Shown here: positions 8,612-17,458 of the stretch, in pieces
Layout: each line of letters opens with the position of its first letter
How positions within the stretch are numbered: the first letter of the stretch is position 1
From: Halobaculum roseum
GTDB taxonomy: Archaea > Halobacteriota > Halobacteria > Halobacteriales > Haloferacaceae
Direction: 5' to 3'
NCBI RefSeq assembly: GCF_019880245.1
Contig: NZ_CP082287.1
Span: 1 to 64,000 of the forward strand
DNA: 64,000 nucleotides
Notes under the pieces: generated by a model
The model's input: only the letters and a program-made list of their open reading frames with translations
Told to the model about the DNA's origin: nothing
Database searches by the model: none
Program-made: the position numbers and the translations under genes

Positions 8612-9847
8612 TTGGTTCAGTTGACCGTGCCGTTCAGAGCGCTCGACGACGGGAAGATTGTTACCCCTATACAGGTCAATGACCAGCAGCCCGTCGAATG
8701 TCCTGAGTGCCGAAGTATCCTTTATCCTCGCGACGGTGACCACCGTGCCCGCCACTTCTTTCACGCTGCCGACGACGCAGCTGAGTCCTGTTCAAAGGCG
8801 GGCCAGGGGGAATCAGATACCCACGTTCGCTGTACGGCATTGGCAGTCGCTACGCTTGCTGACCAGTATCCGAATGCAGCACGCGTCGGGGCTGAAATCA
8901 CAATCGACGCGACAGGGACGCCAACAACTCCCGAGACCCGACGGGCCGACGCCCTCGTTGAGTTCGATGAGGAAAACCCCTTCTTCGGAGGCGGCCTTAT
9001 CATTGAGGTTCAACACAAGCACCACAGTAAGGATATCGAAGGAACTACCCACGATTACCTTTCAGCGGGGTACTCAGTCGCGTGGTTAGAGTCTGAGGAT
9101 TTTGGTGACGAGCAGCTGGAATATAACGTCGTCGACGACGCGTTCCGAGCCGACGACGGTCGGGCTTTCAGCATCCGTGAGTACGACCTGTGGGAGTTCG
9201 ACACTCGTGTCGAAGCGAATCTCGACTGGGAGGAAAAATCTCGAGGCTGCCATTTCGTCGAAGAATACGGGAGCCACAATTGGAGCCAAGTCCCAGGATA
9301 TGCGCATCCGGACGGGTACGAATACGAATACTGCTGGTGGTGCGGATCACGCCGGCGGTACGATCACGAACTAACCAAGTTCGTGTACGACTACGAGGGG
9401 GTGCTCGCACCAGAGGTCGACATCGAAGTTCTTCGTGACGCTGTTATCCCCTATCCAGATGTTGCGAACGATTTTGACGACTGGAAGAACGGCGATTCGT
9501 TTGGTCGTGAACGGTCGTTTGAGGGAGCATTAGCAAACCGTACTGATGTCGCACCGTGTCGCGGACCACACGGCATTCACGAATGGACGAGAAAGGAAGT
9601 CATCAAACGAAGGTACGATGATCGCGCCGACGTCGCGCTCTGGGAATGCCAGCACTGCCCTGTTCACCTTCTCACGAACCATACCGGGGAGGGGGAGACG
9701 GAGGCGGCAATTTTGTTCGGAAAAGCTCCAAACCCGGATTGGGGATTGGACCACCTAAACGGAAATCCGCGAAAGTGTAACAATCGATCTCACCACGAAC
9801 AAGCGGACTGGGACTATTGCCCAGACTGCTTTCAGATAGACCCATAG
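8612..9847 (+). CDS. CoiA-like nuclease-domain protein with zinc motifs
   Basis: A protein of up to 411 residues. No ATG occurs near the start, so TTG 8612 or GTG 8627 is assumed. The N-terminus has a CPECR zinc half-site followed by HRARHFFHAAD. The central part, with RRADALVEF, GGGLIIEVQHKHHSKDIEGTTHDYLSAGYSVAWL, follows the layout of the CoiA-type PD-(D/E)XK nuclease domain (Asp, then Glu-x-Gln, then Lys). The C-terminal half contains several paired cysteines (WWCGSRRRYDHEL, ECQHC, YCPDCF) that suggest zinc ribbons. CoiA-type domains occur in competence and mobile-element proteins. The gene lies between an HNH nuclease and an SF1 helicase. Confidence 0.72.
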   Translation: MVQLTVPFRALDDGKIVTPIQVNDQQPVECPECRSILYPRDGDHRARHFFHAADDAAESCSKAGQGESDTHVRCTALAVATLADQYPNAARVGAEITIDATGTPTTPETRRADALVEFDEENPFFGGGLIIEVQHKHHSKDIEGTTHDYLSAGYSVAWLESEDFGDEQLEYNVVDDAFRADDGRAFSIREYDLWEFDTRVEANLDWEEKSRGCHFVEEYGSHNWSQVPGYAHPDGYEYEYCWWCGSRRRYDHELTKFVYDYEGVLAPEVDIEVLRDAVIPYPDVANDFDDWKNGDSFGRERSFEGALANRTDVAPCRGPHGIHEWTRKEVIKRRYDDRADVALWECQHCPVHLLTNHTGEGETEAAILFGKAPNPDWGLDHLNGNPRKCNNRSHHEQADWDYCPDCFQIDP

Positions 9848-9970
9848 GGCTGGTAGTCAGAAGTAGAGAAAATTAGCTCAGAGATGGAGGTAATGCACCT
9901 CTCATCAGGGAAATTAGCCTAGCGGTGCGTTGCCCGTGTTTTTTACTACGGTAGCGTATCTTCCTCGACT

Positions 9971-12247
9971 ATGGAGGCCTACTTGGATTCAGTTACCGAG
10001 TCATTTCTTGAAGACGACTATCAGCTCTCCCAGTTGTCTGTCTCTACGTCTGTGATCGAGTCCGATGACGCTTGGAACCTCGAGGAACCGATTCCAGTCG
10101 GAGAGATCATCAATGCCTTTCGCGTCCAAAAGACACTGGTTCAGCAAGGTGGTCAGGTATTTATTCCTCTCCACGAGGATGATTCGGCAGAGCTGACTGG
10201 AGAATATCTTATTTATCGCCGAGAAACTGACGAGACCCTACTTAGTGAGGGTTCTGACCCACATGAGCTACACTTTTTGAATGCTAACACGGGCGGGGAT
10301 GATTTCCGAGAGGTCAGAGAGGCTGCATCGACGTATCTAGCGTATCGAATGCGGTTCTGGCACTCTAGTTATTCGCCATCTGAGCAACCCTCATACTTGC
10401 CTTCTGAGTATTTCGATGATCGTCCGCCACAACCACCACGGGAACTCTCGGCTGTTGATCCCCTATCGGATGATGAATATGATGACTTTATCGACGCAAC
10501 GGAGCAGGCGATGGCGAATGAGTTGGAGGCGGAACGACGGTCTGTCTGGGATTCCAATAGAGGAATGTCTATCGATAGACTGCAGCGGGAACAAGGCGGA
10601 GATGGAATCGCTTCTGCGGGATACTCCCGTTTAGCTGAGGATCGTATTTCTGTTTCAGCACCAGGGTCTGGAACGCACCGTAATCCAGTCCAATCGACTT
10701 ACGGAATCCACGAGGGCAACATTGTCGGGGTTGCGTCAGGTGGTGATTCGAATTCGCCGATCGTACCGGGCATCGTTACGCGTGTCGGGTTGAGTGATTT
10801 CAACATAGAGCTTGACTGGGAGGCGACAACTCGGACTTCTCAAGCGAAGGATGATCTCCGACGGGCAGACCGGGTTTCTGTTGCGATCCTCGACCGAAAT
10901 ATTGCTTTCCAGCGCGAGCGTTCGGCTTTCCGACAGATGGCCGACTCCAGTTCGGGCAAGCAGCTTCTAGCAGGTGATTCATCTCTCTCGTTCGATGCAC
11001 CCCTATCGGTTTCACTGAATACTTCGCTCGAATTGAATTCCTACCAGCGTCGGGCAGCGATTAATGCTCTTCGAGCGGAGGATGCGTACTGTATTCATGG
11101 GCCACCAGGAACAGGAAAGACCCGAACGCTAACAGCGGTCATCCAGTCCGCAGTTGAGTCGGGGGAACGTGTCTTAGTCTGTGCGCACTCAAATCAAGCA
11201 GTAGATAATCTGATCGCTGGAGAGAGCAGTCCGGATAACCCTGACGAGGAGTCTCTCCACGGGATAATCCAAGCAGAAGGATACCGAATGGCACGAATCG
11301 GCCGGCGAGACCAAATCACGTCTCGAGTTGTTTCCACCCACTATGCTGATGAAGAGACGGACCGGGCTCAAATTGTTGCAACGACGACCAACAGCGCAGA
11401 TCGACTTGATCTGGCCCGATTTAGCTTGATTGTGGTTGATGAGGCAACGCAGGCGAGTATCCCGGCAACTGCAGTCCCATTTCAGCTTGGATCAAAGCTC
11501 GTGTTGGCTGGCGACCATAAGCAGCTCCCGCCGTACCATTCTGCTGAAACCGCGTCAGATGAAGCGTTCTATCCGTCATTGTTTGAGCATATATTGGACC
11601 GATTCGGAGACGATGCGAAAACCACACTTAGAAGGCAATACCGAATGCACGAATCTATCGCCAATTTCTCTAATAAGGAGTTCTACAATGGACTTTTGCT
11701 CCACGGGGAACCGAACAGATCGGCGACTATCTCCGGGTTACAACCGCTAGTTGGGATAAATATCTCCAACCAGGAATCTAATCAAGGGAATTCGCGTGAA
11801 AATCCATCCGAGGCGGAGGTAGTCGTTGCACAAGTTCAGAGATCGCTGAACGCCGGAGTTGATGCAAGTGACATTGGAGTGATCACGCCATATACTGGTC
11901 AGAAAGGTCTAGTAGAGGGTGAGCTGGCTTCAGAATTTGATGCAGATGCAGCAGAGAAAATCAAGGTCCAAACCATTGACTCCTTCCAAGGAGGTCAACG
12001 AGAGGTAATCATCGTCTCTTTTACCGTGAGTAATGATCGGAACAACTCGGGGTTCTTGGCGTTCCCAAATGAAGGGCCTCGTAGATTGAACGTTGCACTC
12101 ACTCGTGCAAAGAAGCGACTCGTATTAGTTGGTGATTGGGATACACTCTCCTCAATCGCTCCCCACCGCGATACTTCTACAAGTTGTGCCGATCTGTATC
12201 GTCGTCTCTTGGACTATATCCATGAGCAAGGTAGGATGGTCGGGTAG
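9971..12247 (+). CDS. Superfamily 1 helicase, Upf1/Dna2-like
   Basis: A 758-residue ATP-dependent helicase. The first 340 residues are a poorly conserved N-terminal region that includes an OB- or barrel-like segment around 230-290. Walker A GPPGTGKT begins at residue 377 and Walker B VVDEAT is at about 488-493 (Asp490, Glu491). Later SF1B motifs are LVLAGDHKQLPP, RRQYRMHESIANFSN, TIDSFQGGQREVIIVS and NVALTRAKKRLVLVGD. All motifs are intact. This helicase group is common in anti-phage systems and in RNA/DNA processing. Its neighbours (HNH and CoiA-like nucleases, an unknown protein) suggest a defence role, which is inferred. Confidence 0.9.
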   Translation: MEAYLDSVTESFLEDDYQLSQLSVSTSVIESDDAWNLEEPIPVGEIINAFRVQKTLVQQGGQVFIPLHEDDSAELTGEYLIYRRETDETLLSEGSDPHELHFLNANTGGDDFREVREAASTYLAYRMRFWHSSYSPSEQPSYLPSEYFDDRPPQPPRELSAVDPLSDDEYDDFIDATEQAMANELEAERRSVWDSNRGMSIDRLQREQGGDGIASAGYSRLAEDRISVSAPGSGTHRNPVQSTYGIHEGNIVGVASGGDSNSPIVPGIVTRVGLSDFNIELDWEATTRTSQAKDDLRRADRVSVAILDRNIAFQRERSAFRQMADSSSGKQLLAGDSSLSFDAPLSVSLNTSLELNSYQRRAAINALRAEDAYCIHGPPGTGKTRTLTAVIQSAVESGERVLVCAHSNQAVDNLIAGESSPDNPDEESLHGIIQAEGYRMARIGRRDQITSRVVSTHYADEETDRAQIVATTTNSADRLDLARFSLIVVDEATQASIPATAVPFQLGSKLVLAGDHKQLPPYHSAETASDEAFYPSLFEHILDRFGDDAKTTLRRQYRMHESIANFSNKEFYNGLLLHGEPNRSATISGLQPLVGINISNQESNQGNSRENPSEAEVVVAQVQRSLNAGVDASDIGVITPYTGQKGLVEGELASEFDADAAEKIKVQTIDSFQGGQREVIIVSFTVSNDRNNSGFLAFPNEGPRRLNVALTRAKKRLVLVGDWDTLSSIAPHRDTSTSCADLYRRLLDYIHEQGRMVG

Positions 12248-12300
12248 ACTATCTCTGAAAACGCATACCACAAATTTGTGCCATATGCCGATATGGGGTG

Positions 12301-13233
12301 CTACATTGGCTCTTCTACTTGGAGACTCATCGTAATTAGATGCTCTAAGGTTTGGATTGAGTAGGAATCAGTGGAACTGGACTCCTCTATTGCCTCTGAC
12401 ATCGGTTCTGCTATAGTTTGTCCGCCTTCTCGTCCCATAATCAGGTTGTAGACAAGATTCAAAATCACTTCCGACATCTGCTTGCACACATTACTGTTCA
12501 CATAATAGAGATTTAACTCGGCGTCGTAATGTCGGTTCCCCAGCGATTCCGTTTGGAGTCTAAGGAAAAAGAAGCCCCATTGATCCTGCTGTACAGCTTC
12601 CATGTCGTCTATTAGGTCTTCAACCTCGGTATCTAGCTGTCCGAAAAGTCCCCCTTCCCAAAGCCACTCGATATCCGCTATCGTGACTGGTAGAACGCGA
12701 AACCCGTGCTTCAAATCATTCAGTAACGGTCGGAATCCTCGCCAAAAATTGAGGGCGGCATTCGCAGCTGCGATATGTAGGTCGGGATCTTCAACGAAGT
12801 CCAATTCATTTGTTCCGTCGTCGTAGACTGCGGAACATCCTAAGAACTCTCGTGCGATCATCTCCCGGTCTGTTGCATCTATCTCATCGATGACCTGCTC
12901 AAAGTCGATTAGATTCTCCGGCTCCTCCGCTAAGCGGCTAACTGAAACCATCTCGCCCTCATCAATCTCCACTGTAAGCTCATCAAGGACACTGGCGATA
13001 TCCCGTGTATAGGTATCCTCTTTCACCATCATCCAGGGCTGCTCTGGATTCCGAGCATTCACCGCGAACAGGTGGGCATATAGATCGGATAATTGAGCTA
13101 GAATATAGAGCGAGTCCATTCCGTCGTAGCGATTGTAGGGGTTGAGTTTCTTGATTCGATTATCCCAGTAGCCGAATGCAAAATTGCGACGCCATAAGTG
13201 TGCTAGAGGGTTCTCCAAATCGAGTTCTTCCAT
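12301..13233 (-). CDS. Protein of unknown function, mostly helical
   Basis: A 310-residue protein I do not recognise. It is convergent with the helicase gene (about 50 bp between stops) and closes the AT-rich island. It looks soluble and helical. Residues about 175-200 contain ALNFWRGFRPLLNDLKHGFRVLP; an Asn-x-x-Lys-His-Gly pattern of this kind occurs in several families of uncharacterised helical proteins near defence genes. No signal peptide or membrane segment is visible. Its start lies 73 bp from the divergent histone-fold gene. Confidence 0.75.
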   Translation of the reverse strand: MEELDLENPLAHLWRRNFAFGYWDNRIKKLNPYNRYDGMDSLYILAQLSDLYAHLFAVNARNPEQPWMMVKEDTYTRDIASVLDELTVEIDEGEMVSVSRLAEEPENLIDFEQVIDEIDATDREMIAREFLGCSAVYDDGTNELDFVEDPDLHIAAANAALNFWRGFRPLLNDLKHGFRVLPVTIADIEWLWEGGLFGQLDTEVEDLIDDMEAVQQDQWGFFFLRLQTESLGNRHYDAELNLYYVNSNVCKQMSEVILNLVYNLIMGREGGQTIAEPMSEAIEESSSTDSYSIQTLEHLITMSLQVEEPM

Positions 13234-13306
13234 GCTGAGTCTCCAAGATGTGTGGTTGACACAAAGAACAATCGTTTATATATCACCTGGTGAACCCTAT
13301 TACGCA

Positions 13307-13474
13307 ATGTCTGACCTAATCGTCAAAGCAACCGTGAAGGACGCACTTTCGGACCACAACGTCTCGGCAGATTTCTACGACGCCCTCAACGAAGAAGTCG
13401 CCGAACTGCTCGACGACGCCGCAGAGCGTGCCGAGGCCAACGACCGAAAGACGGTCCAGCCCCGCGATCTGTAG
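13307..13474 (+). CDS. DUF1931-type archaeal histone-fold protein
   Basis: A 55-residue protein, shorter than the DUF1931 family norm. It runs from VKATVKDALSDHNVSADFYDALNEE to DRKTVQPRDL, and the closing TVQPRDL is typical of the end of a histone-fold helix. It is probably a small nucleoid-binding protein. An AT-rich promoter (TTTATATATC) lies about 30 bp upstream, with TATA spacing fitting a short leader. It sits between the acquired island and the xseA/xseB pair. Confidence 0.75.
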   Translation: MSDLIVKATVKDALSDHNVSADFYDALNEEVAELLDDAAERAEANDRKTVQPRDL

Positions 13475-13548
13475 GCCTGCGTAACGCAGCTAACCCCCCA
13501 CTCGAACGTAGCTTTTTGAGGTTCCTGATCAGAAGGTAGGAAACAGAG

Positions 13549-14601
13549 ATGGCGGACGCACCGGATACCGAACGGCAGGCGGTCGAACCCAGTGCGAGAG
13601 AGGTCCTTAGCGTATCACAGCTGAATGACCGGATCGCGTCGGTCGTCCAAGACACGCCTGCCCTCAACGGCGTCCGCTGTATCGGCGAGGTCACCGACCT
13701 CCACCAGAACAGCACGGCGCTTTACTTCGCGCTCACCGACGGCGACGCCGAGCTCCGCTGTATGATCTGGGCGAACCGCTACCGGGAGATGGACGCCAAC
13801 CTTGAGGACGGGACCGAAGTCATCCTTGAGGGCGATATCGACTACTGGGTTGAAGGTGGGAAGATCGACCTCAAACCGTGGGAGGTTATCGTCGTCGGCG
13901 ACGGCGACCAGGCGGAAGCCGTCGAGCGACTGCGAAGCGAACTCGAAGAGCGTGGCTGGTTCGAGGACGAGCAGAAACAGCAACCGCCGGCGTTCCCGGA
14001 GCGAGTCGGCGTCGTCACGTCCCTTCGAGGAGACGCTCGGTACGACATCCAGAACGCAATCCACGAGCAGGACCCCACCGTCGACATTCTGGTGAAGGAC
14101 GCCACGGTCCAAGGTTCAGAGGCGCCGACATCCATCGCGAACGGGATTCACCATCTCGACCGCTCGGAGGACGTCGACGCGATCATCGTCGGCCGCGGCG
14201 GTGGGAGCGATTCGAACCTTCAGGCGTTCAACACCGACCGGATCGCCGAGGCCATCTTCACCGCCAACACGCCCATCGTCACCGCGATCGGGCACACTGA
14301 CGACCGACTGATCGCCGATCAGGTGGCGGATGTCGCAACGATCACGCCGACAGCCGCCGGCGAGTATACCGCGAATTCGCGTGAGGAGTTCCTCGCGAGC
14401 GAGATCGAGCCGCTGGAGCAACAGCTTGAGGCCGCGTACGAAACGTTCCGTCAGGAACACGAACATGAGCGGGAGCTCGCCGAAGCAGTCGACGAGGCGG
14501 CCGCCTCCGAGGGGCTTCCGCCGATCTACTACAAAGCCGCCATCGGTGTGTTGCTGTTGCTGCTATTGGTCATCACTGCGCTGTGGCTGGGGGTGATCTA
14601 A
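13549..14601 (+). CDS. xseA: Exonuclease VII large subunit with C-terminal membrane anchor
   Basis: A 350-residue XseA homologue. The N-terminal OB-fold (about 20-115) binds single-stranded DNA. The catalytic domain shows GVVTSLRGDARYDIQNAI, IIVGRGGGSDSNLQAFN and TAIGHTDDRLIADQVADVATITPTAAGE, the family's conserved motifs. The long coiled-coil tail of bacterial XseA is replaced by a short charged segment and a final hydrophobic helix (IGVLLLLLLVITALWLGV, about 329-348). The enzyme should therefore be tethered to the membrane. The xseB gene follows 2 bp later. The family degrades single-stranded DNA; location next to a conjugation locus suggests processing of transferred strands, which is inferred. 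Confidence 0.88.
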   Translation: MADAPDTERQAVEPSAREVLSVSQLNDRIASVVQDTPALNGVRCIGEVTDLHQNSTALYFALTDGDAELRCMIWANRYREMDANLEDGTEVILEGDIDYWVEGGKIDLKPWEVIVVGDGDQAEAVERLRSELEERGWFEDEQKQQPPAFPERVGVVTSLRGDARYDIQNAIHEQDPTVDILVKDATVQGSEAPTSIANGIHHLDRSEDVDAIIVGRGGGSDSNLQAFNTDRIAEAIFTANTPIVTAIGHTDDRLIADQVADVATITPTAAGEYTANSREEFLASEIEPLEQQLEAAYETFRQEHEHERELAEAVDEAAASEGLPPIYYKAAIGVLLLLLLVITALWLGVI

Positions 14602-14603
14602 GC

Positions 14604-14786
14604 GTGGCAAACGATTCAGCGATCCACGACCGCCTGAGCCGCGTCGAGGAGATAATCGAGCAACTCGATGCCGACGACTGTGACCTCGAGGAGGGTACGC
14701 GGCTACACGACGAGGGTCAGGAACTCTTGGCCGAGGTGCGGGAAATCCTTGGCGAGGGTAGTGGGAACGTCGTCGAGATCGAGTAA
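14604..14786 (+). CDS. xseB: Exonuclease VII small subunit
   Basis: A 60-residue helical protein of the XseB type. IHDRLSRVEEIIEQLDADDCDLEEGTRLHDEGQELL has the family pattern of two helices joined by a loop before the second. The GTG at 14604 lies 2 bp after the xseA stop; an upstream overlapping GTG at 14583 would add seven residues. It forms the coiled-coil partner that XseA needs for activity. Confidence 0.85.
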   Translation: MANDSAIHDRLSRVEEIIEQLDADDCDLEEGTRLHDEGQELLAEVREILGEGSGNVVEIE

Positions 14787-14801
14787 ATTTTCGCACCGGC
14801 C

Positions 14802-14843
14802 TTAACCAACACTCTGTTCGGACCACCCTCTTTTGTTGGTTAA
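14802..14843. repeat. 42-bp inverted repeat element, copy 1
   Basis: TTAACCAACA (14802-14811) and TGTTGGTTAA (14834-14843) form a perfect inverted repeat, outer edge to outer edge 42 bp. It begins 15 bp after the xseB stop and is followed at once by the AT-rich TTTATTAT, a possible TATA box for the conjugation operon that starts at 14990. The same arms with the same 42-bp geometry occur at 29906-29947 and 53927-53968. The spacer between the arms is not conserved, so a protein-binding site is more likely than an RNA terminator. Confidence 0.75.
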
Positions 14844-14989
14844 CTTTATTATCCGTGGTGAACGAGTCCATCGATTATAATTTACTTTAAATTATTGCGC
14901 CCGTGTTGGCCAGAAAGTATTTACTAGCGTTCCAGCTATCGTGTCAACATGTACCGGGATTCAGCCGGTGCATACCCATACCCGCACGT

Positions 14990-15268
14990 ATGATTACACG
15001 GTCAGTCACCATCGAGGAAATCGATGACCTGTACCTGATGTGGAACGACCACATCAACGCCTCTGCCCTCTATCGTCGCGCCCTCCGCGAGGAAATGGAC
15101 GTCCGCGGTGTCGACCCCGATGAACTCCGCGACCTCCTCGACCGGGCCCGCGAACAGGGCTACACGCTCGAAGAGATCGCAGAGGAGACGAACCGCTTCG
15201 ATGATCTCCAGTCGCTCGTCGAGGAGCCACGGGGCTGCTCACCGGCTGGAGAAGCTTCCAACGACTAA
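14990..15268 (+). CDS. Small protein of unknown function, first gene of the conjugation operon
   Basis: A 92-residue acidic helical protein. ATG 14990 is chosen because the protein then begins MITRSVTIEEIDDLY; the upstream in-frame extension looks non-coding. There is no membrane segment. The helical stretch DPDELRDLLDRAREQGYTLEEIAEETN could be a helix-turn-helix-like or protein-interaction region. It is 6 bp upstream of the pilin-like gene and is likely co-transcribed with the T4SS genes. It could be a regulator of the operon, but nothing proves it. Confidence 0.72.
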   Translation: MITRSVTIEEIDDLYLMWNDHINASALYRRALREEMDVRGVDPDELRDLLDRAREQGYTLEEIAEETNRFDDLQSLVEEPRGCSPAGEASND

Positions 15269-15274
15269 CCCGCT

Positions 15275-15694
15275 ATGACACAGGATAGTACTCCCTCCGA
15301 CCCTGAGCGTAGCTCCGAAAGAGACTCGTCGTCGGGAAGCAGTCTTCACAGACAAGCCGTAGTTACGGTTGTCCTGCTGAGCCTGTTCGCCGTTCAACCC
15401 GCTGCCGCGCAGACTAACGCGGTCTGCAGCGCGGATAACCTCCCGAGTATGATTGAGGGATTCTTCCAGCTCACCACCGCGCTGGGGATCGTCGGCCTCG
15501 CTATCGTCTGGCAGGCTGACTCCCTCATCGAGATGTTTACCCTCAATCCCGAGCAGAAGAAGGGCCTCAAGCGCCACAAACGCTCCGCGATGAAATCCGC
15601 GGTCGTCCTCGTGGTACTCGGCCCGCTGTACACCGTCGCCGGTTCGATGATGGGCCTCCCGCTGGCCCAGTGTGTCGACCTCGTCCCCTGGTAA
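15275..15694 (+). CDS. VirB2-like pilin/membrane subunit of a T4SS
   Basis: A 139-residue membrane protein. A hydrophilic N-terminus is followed by a hydrophobic segment (AVVTVVLLSLFAVQPAAAQ, about 29-47) that resembles a cleavable signal peptide with an AxA-Q site. Two further membrane helices follow (about 62-80 and 108-128), separated by a basic loop (KKGLKRHKRSAMK). This is the VirB2/TrbC pilin layout: a signal peptide plus two hydrophobic helices around a short basic loop. Two cysteines in the mature part could form a disulphide. It lies in order before the VirB6-, VirB3- and VirB4-like genes. Confidence 0.7.
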   Translation: MTQDSTPSDPERSSERDSSSGSSLHRQAVVTVVLLSLFAVQPAAAQTNAVCSADNLPSMIEGFFQLTTALGIVGLAIVWQADSLIEMFTLNPEQKKGLKRHKRSAMKSAVVLVVLGPLYTVAGSMMGLPLAQCVDLVPW

Positions 15695-15721
15695 ACCGCT
15701 CCCACCCCCGCTGTGAGCCCT

Positions 15722-17458
15722 ATGGAACGTCGAGAGCTCTCCATAATCGTGGCCGTGCTGTGCGTGACGAGTGTAGTCACGGGTATCGTCACGGCTACTC
15801 CACCACGGCCAGGAACGGAGGATAACGGGCTCACAGAGAACGAATCGGCGACGCTGTGGTCTCGCGACGCGGACGACTACATCAGTCAAGAGGCGTACCA
15901 AGAGCGGTACGGCGAATCTCGGACTGCGATGCAACAGCTCGCGAACGGGACGGACATCACGTTCAAGCGCCCACCAGCGACCGCGGCGACGTGGACACGG
16001 AACGACTTCGAGGATCTGAACGCAGGCGGGTCGGACACCTCCATTCACCCACCACACGCCTCGCTGGAGGACGGCGTCTACATCGAAGATGCACACGCCA
16101 CGATATTCGCCGTCCAACCATCGACGCGAGGCCATCTGGAGTCGGGTGAAACCCCGCTCTACATCGCGCCGAACGGAACGATGCGTGGGTTCGTCGACTA
16201 CCGTGTCCGTGTCCCGAATGGGAGTTCGTCCGGGAATCGGACGGTCGAGTGGTCGCTGACGAACCACGAGGTCGACGAGGTCCGGCTCATCAACGATGGG
16301 ACCACCATCGTCGAGCAGGAGGGCTCGCACACCCCTGCGTTGGAGTACCAGATTGAGGACGATTGGAGTACGACACTCACCCTCGAAGCCGAGATCGACG
16401 TTCGCTTGAAGAAGACCGTCCGGATCGACCGAGGTGATGAGACGGACGTCGATGTCACGTACCAGACCGAGTCTCTGAACGTCACAGATTCCATCGATGT
16501 CGAGATCTACGACCTTACGGCGTACCCCTACTACGCCGAATACCCGAACGGCGATGCAGGAGTGGCGATCTTCCAGTCCCGTCCCTGGCAGGGCTACACG
16601 CTAACCGAGAACGGAAGTGCTCGCGTTCGCGGTGTCTGGCGGTTCTACACCGCCCGGAACACGAACTGGGATACGCTCGTGCAGTCCAGCCGGACGGGGA
16701 GCTCGACCGTCCAGTCCAACGCGATTCCCGTCTACGTTCACGCGTATCCCTCCCGGATCGGTCCCCGTGCTGAGCCAGTCCGTGATGGTCCCGAGATCAT
16801 CGATACCTGGGGGACGGACCGTCCATCGCCGGTCGGAACCCTCGGCGAGAACATCAACATCGAGATCGTCAACCAGACCTACACGACGACGTATGGTCTC
16901 GCCGTCCGCGCCGAGACAGTCGACCGTGAGGATCTCCACGTTGCAGGCATCGTCCGTGGTGTGAACGCCTCTATCGTCGCCCCTGATTCCGGTTCTGAGC
17001 GACAGCTTCGGCGCAGTAACCTCTCCGTCGAGGTGATCCAGCAAAACCAGTCACAGGCGACACTCCGTATCGAGCTTCGAGATAACCAGACGGGGACTCC
17101 GATTGGACTCGGCGGAGGCGGTCGCCGGTATCCGATCGGTGGCGGGGCTCGGAACGGATACATCACCATCGCGGATCAGCGGGTCGAAACGAACGCGTCT
17201 GGCGTGGCAATCGTGACTGTGGAGCAGCCGGGAATCTACACCGCCCGGTATCATCCTGGGTCGTGGCTTGGCCACAATCCCGCCTACGTGAGTGATACGG
17301 CGACGGCCCGCTGGCATCCACTCGGGACGATCGAGGGCTGGTTTGCTCTCTTCGTCGAGGTCGGATGGCAGCTGCTCCCCTTCTTTGTGATGTTCTACGC
17401 CGGGAAGCGGCTCCTGCGAATGCTCGGCCCCGAAGACATCTTCCAGAACAATCCATGA
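15722..17458 (+). CDS. Large surface protein of the conjugation locus
   Basis: A 578-residue exported protein from ATG 15722 (GTG 15713 is also possible). The N-terminal hydrophobic helix (LSIIVAVLCVTSVVTGIVTA) is a signal peptide or anchor. The long extracellular region has many Asn-x-Ser/Thr sites and beta-rich, Ig-like sequence. A carboxypeptidase-regulatory-like stretch (GYITIADQRVETNASGVAIVTV) occurs at about 475-505, and a membrane helix (about 540-562) is followed by a basic cytoplasmic tail. It probably forms the external part of the conjugation apparatus or a mating-pair contact. It overlaps the next gene by 4 bp (ATGA). No homologous family name is recognised. Confidence 0.8.
   Translation: MERRELSIIVAVLCVTSVVTGIVTATPPRPGTEDNGLTENESATLWSRDADDYISQEAYQERYGESRTAMQQLANGTDITFKRPPATAATWTRNDFEDLNAGGSDTSIHPPHASLEDGVYIEDAHATIFAVQPSTRGHLESGETPLYIAPNGTMRGFVDYRVRVPNGSSSGNRTVEWSLTNHEVDEVRLINDGTTIVEQEGSHTPALEYQIEDDWSTTLTLEAEIDVRLKKTVRIDRGDETDVDVTYQTESLNVTDSIDVEIYDLTAYPYYAEYPNGDAGVAIFQSRPWQGYTLTENGSARVRGVWRFYTARNTNWDTLVQSSRTGSSTVQSNAIPVYVHAYPSRIGPRAEPVRDGPEIIDTWGTDRPSPVGTLGENINIEIVNQTYTTTYGLAVRAETVDREDLHVAGIVRGVNASIVAPDSGSERQLRRSNLSVEVIQQNQSQATLRIELRDNQTGTPIGLGGGGRRYPIGGGARNGYITIADQRVETNASGVAIVTVEQPGIYTARYHPGSWLGHNPAYVSDTATARWHPLGTIEGWFALFVEVGWQLLPFFVMFYAGKRLLRMLGPEDIFQNNP

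Noticed and set aside
14802-14843. Treating the 42-bp inverted repeats as simple intrinsic terminators
   Set aside because: Long non-conserved spacers, lack of a following T-run in two of three copies, and identical outer spacing fit a protein-binding site better.
15239-16330. A 363-residue minus-strand frame across the pilin-like and surface-protein genes
   Set aside because: It crosses two well-supported genes of a tightly packed operon and shows no motif.
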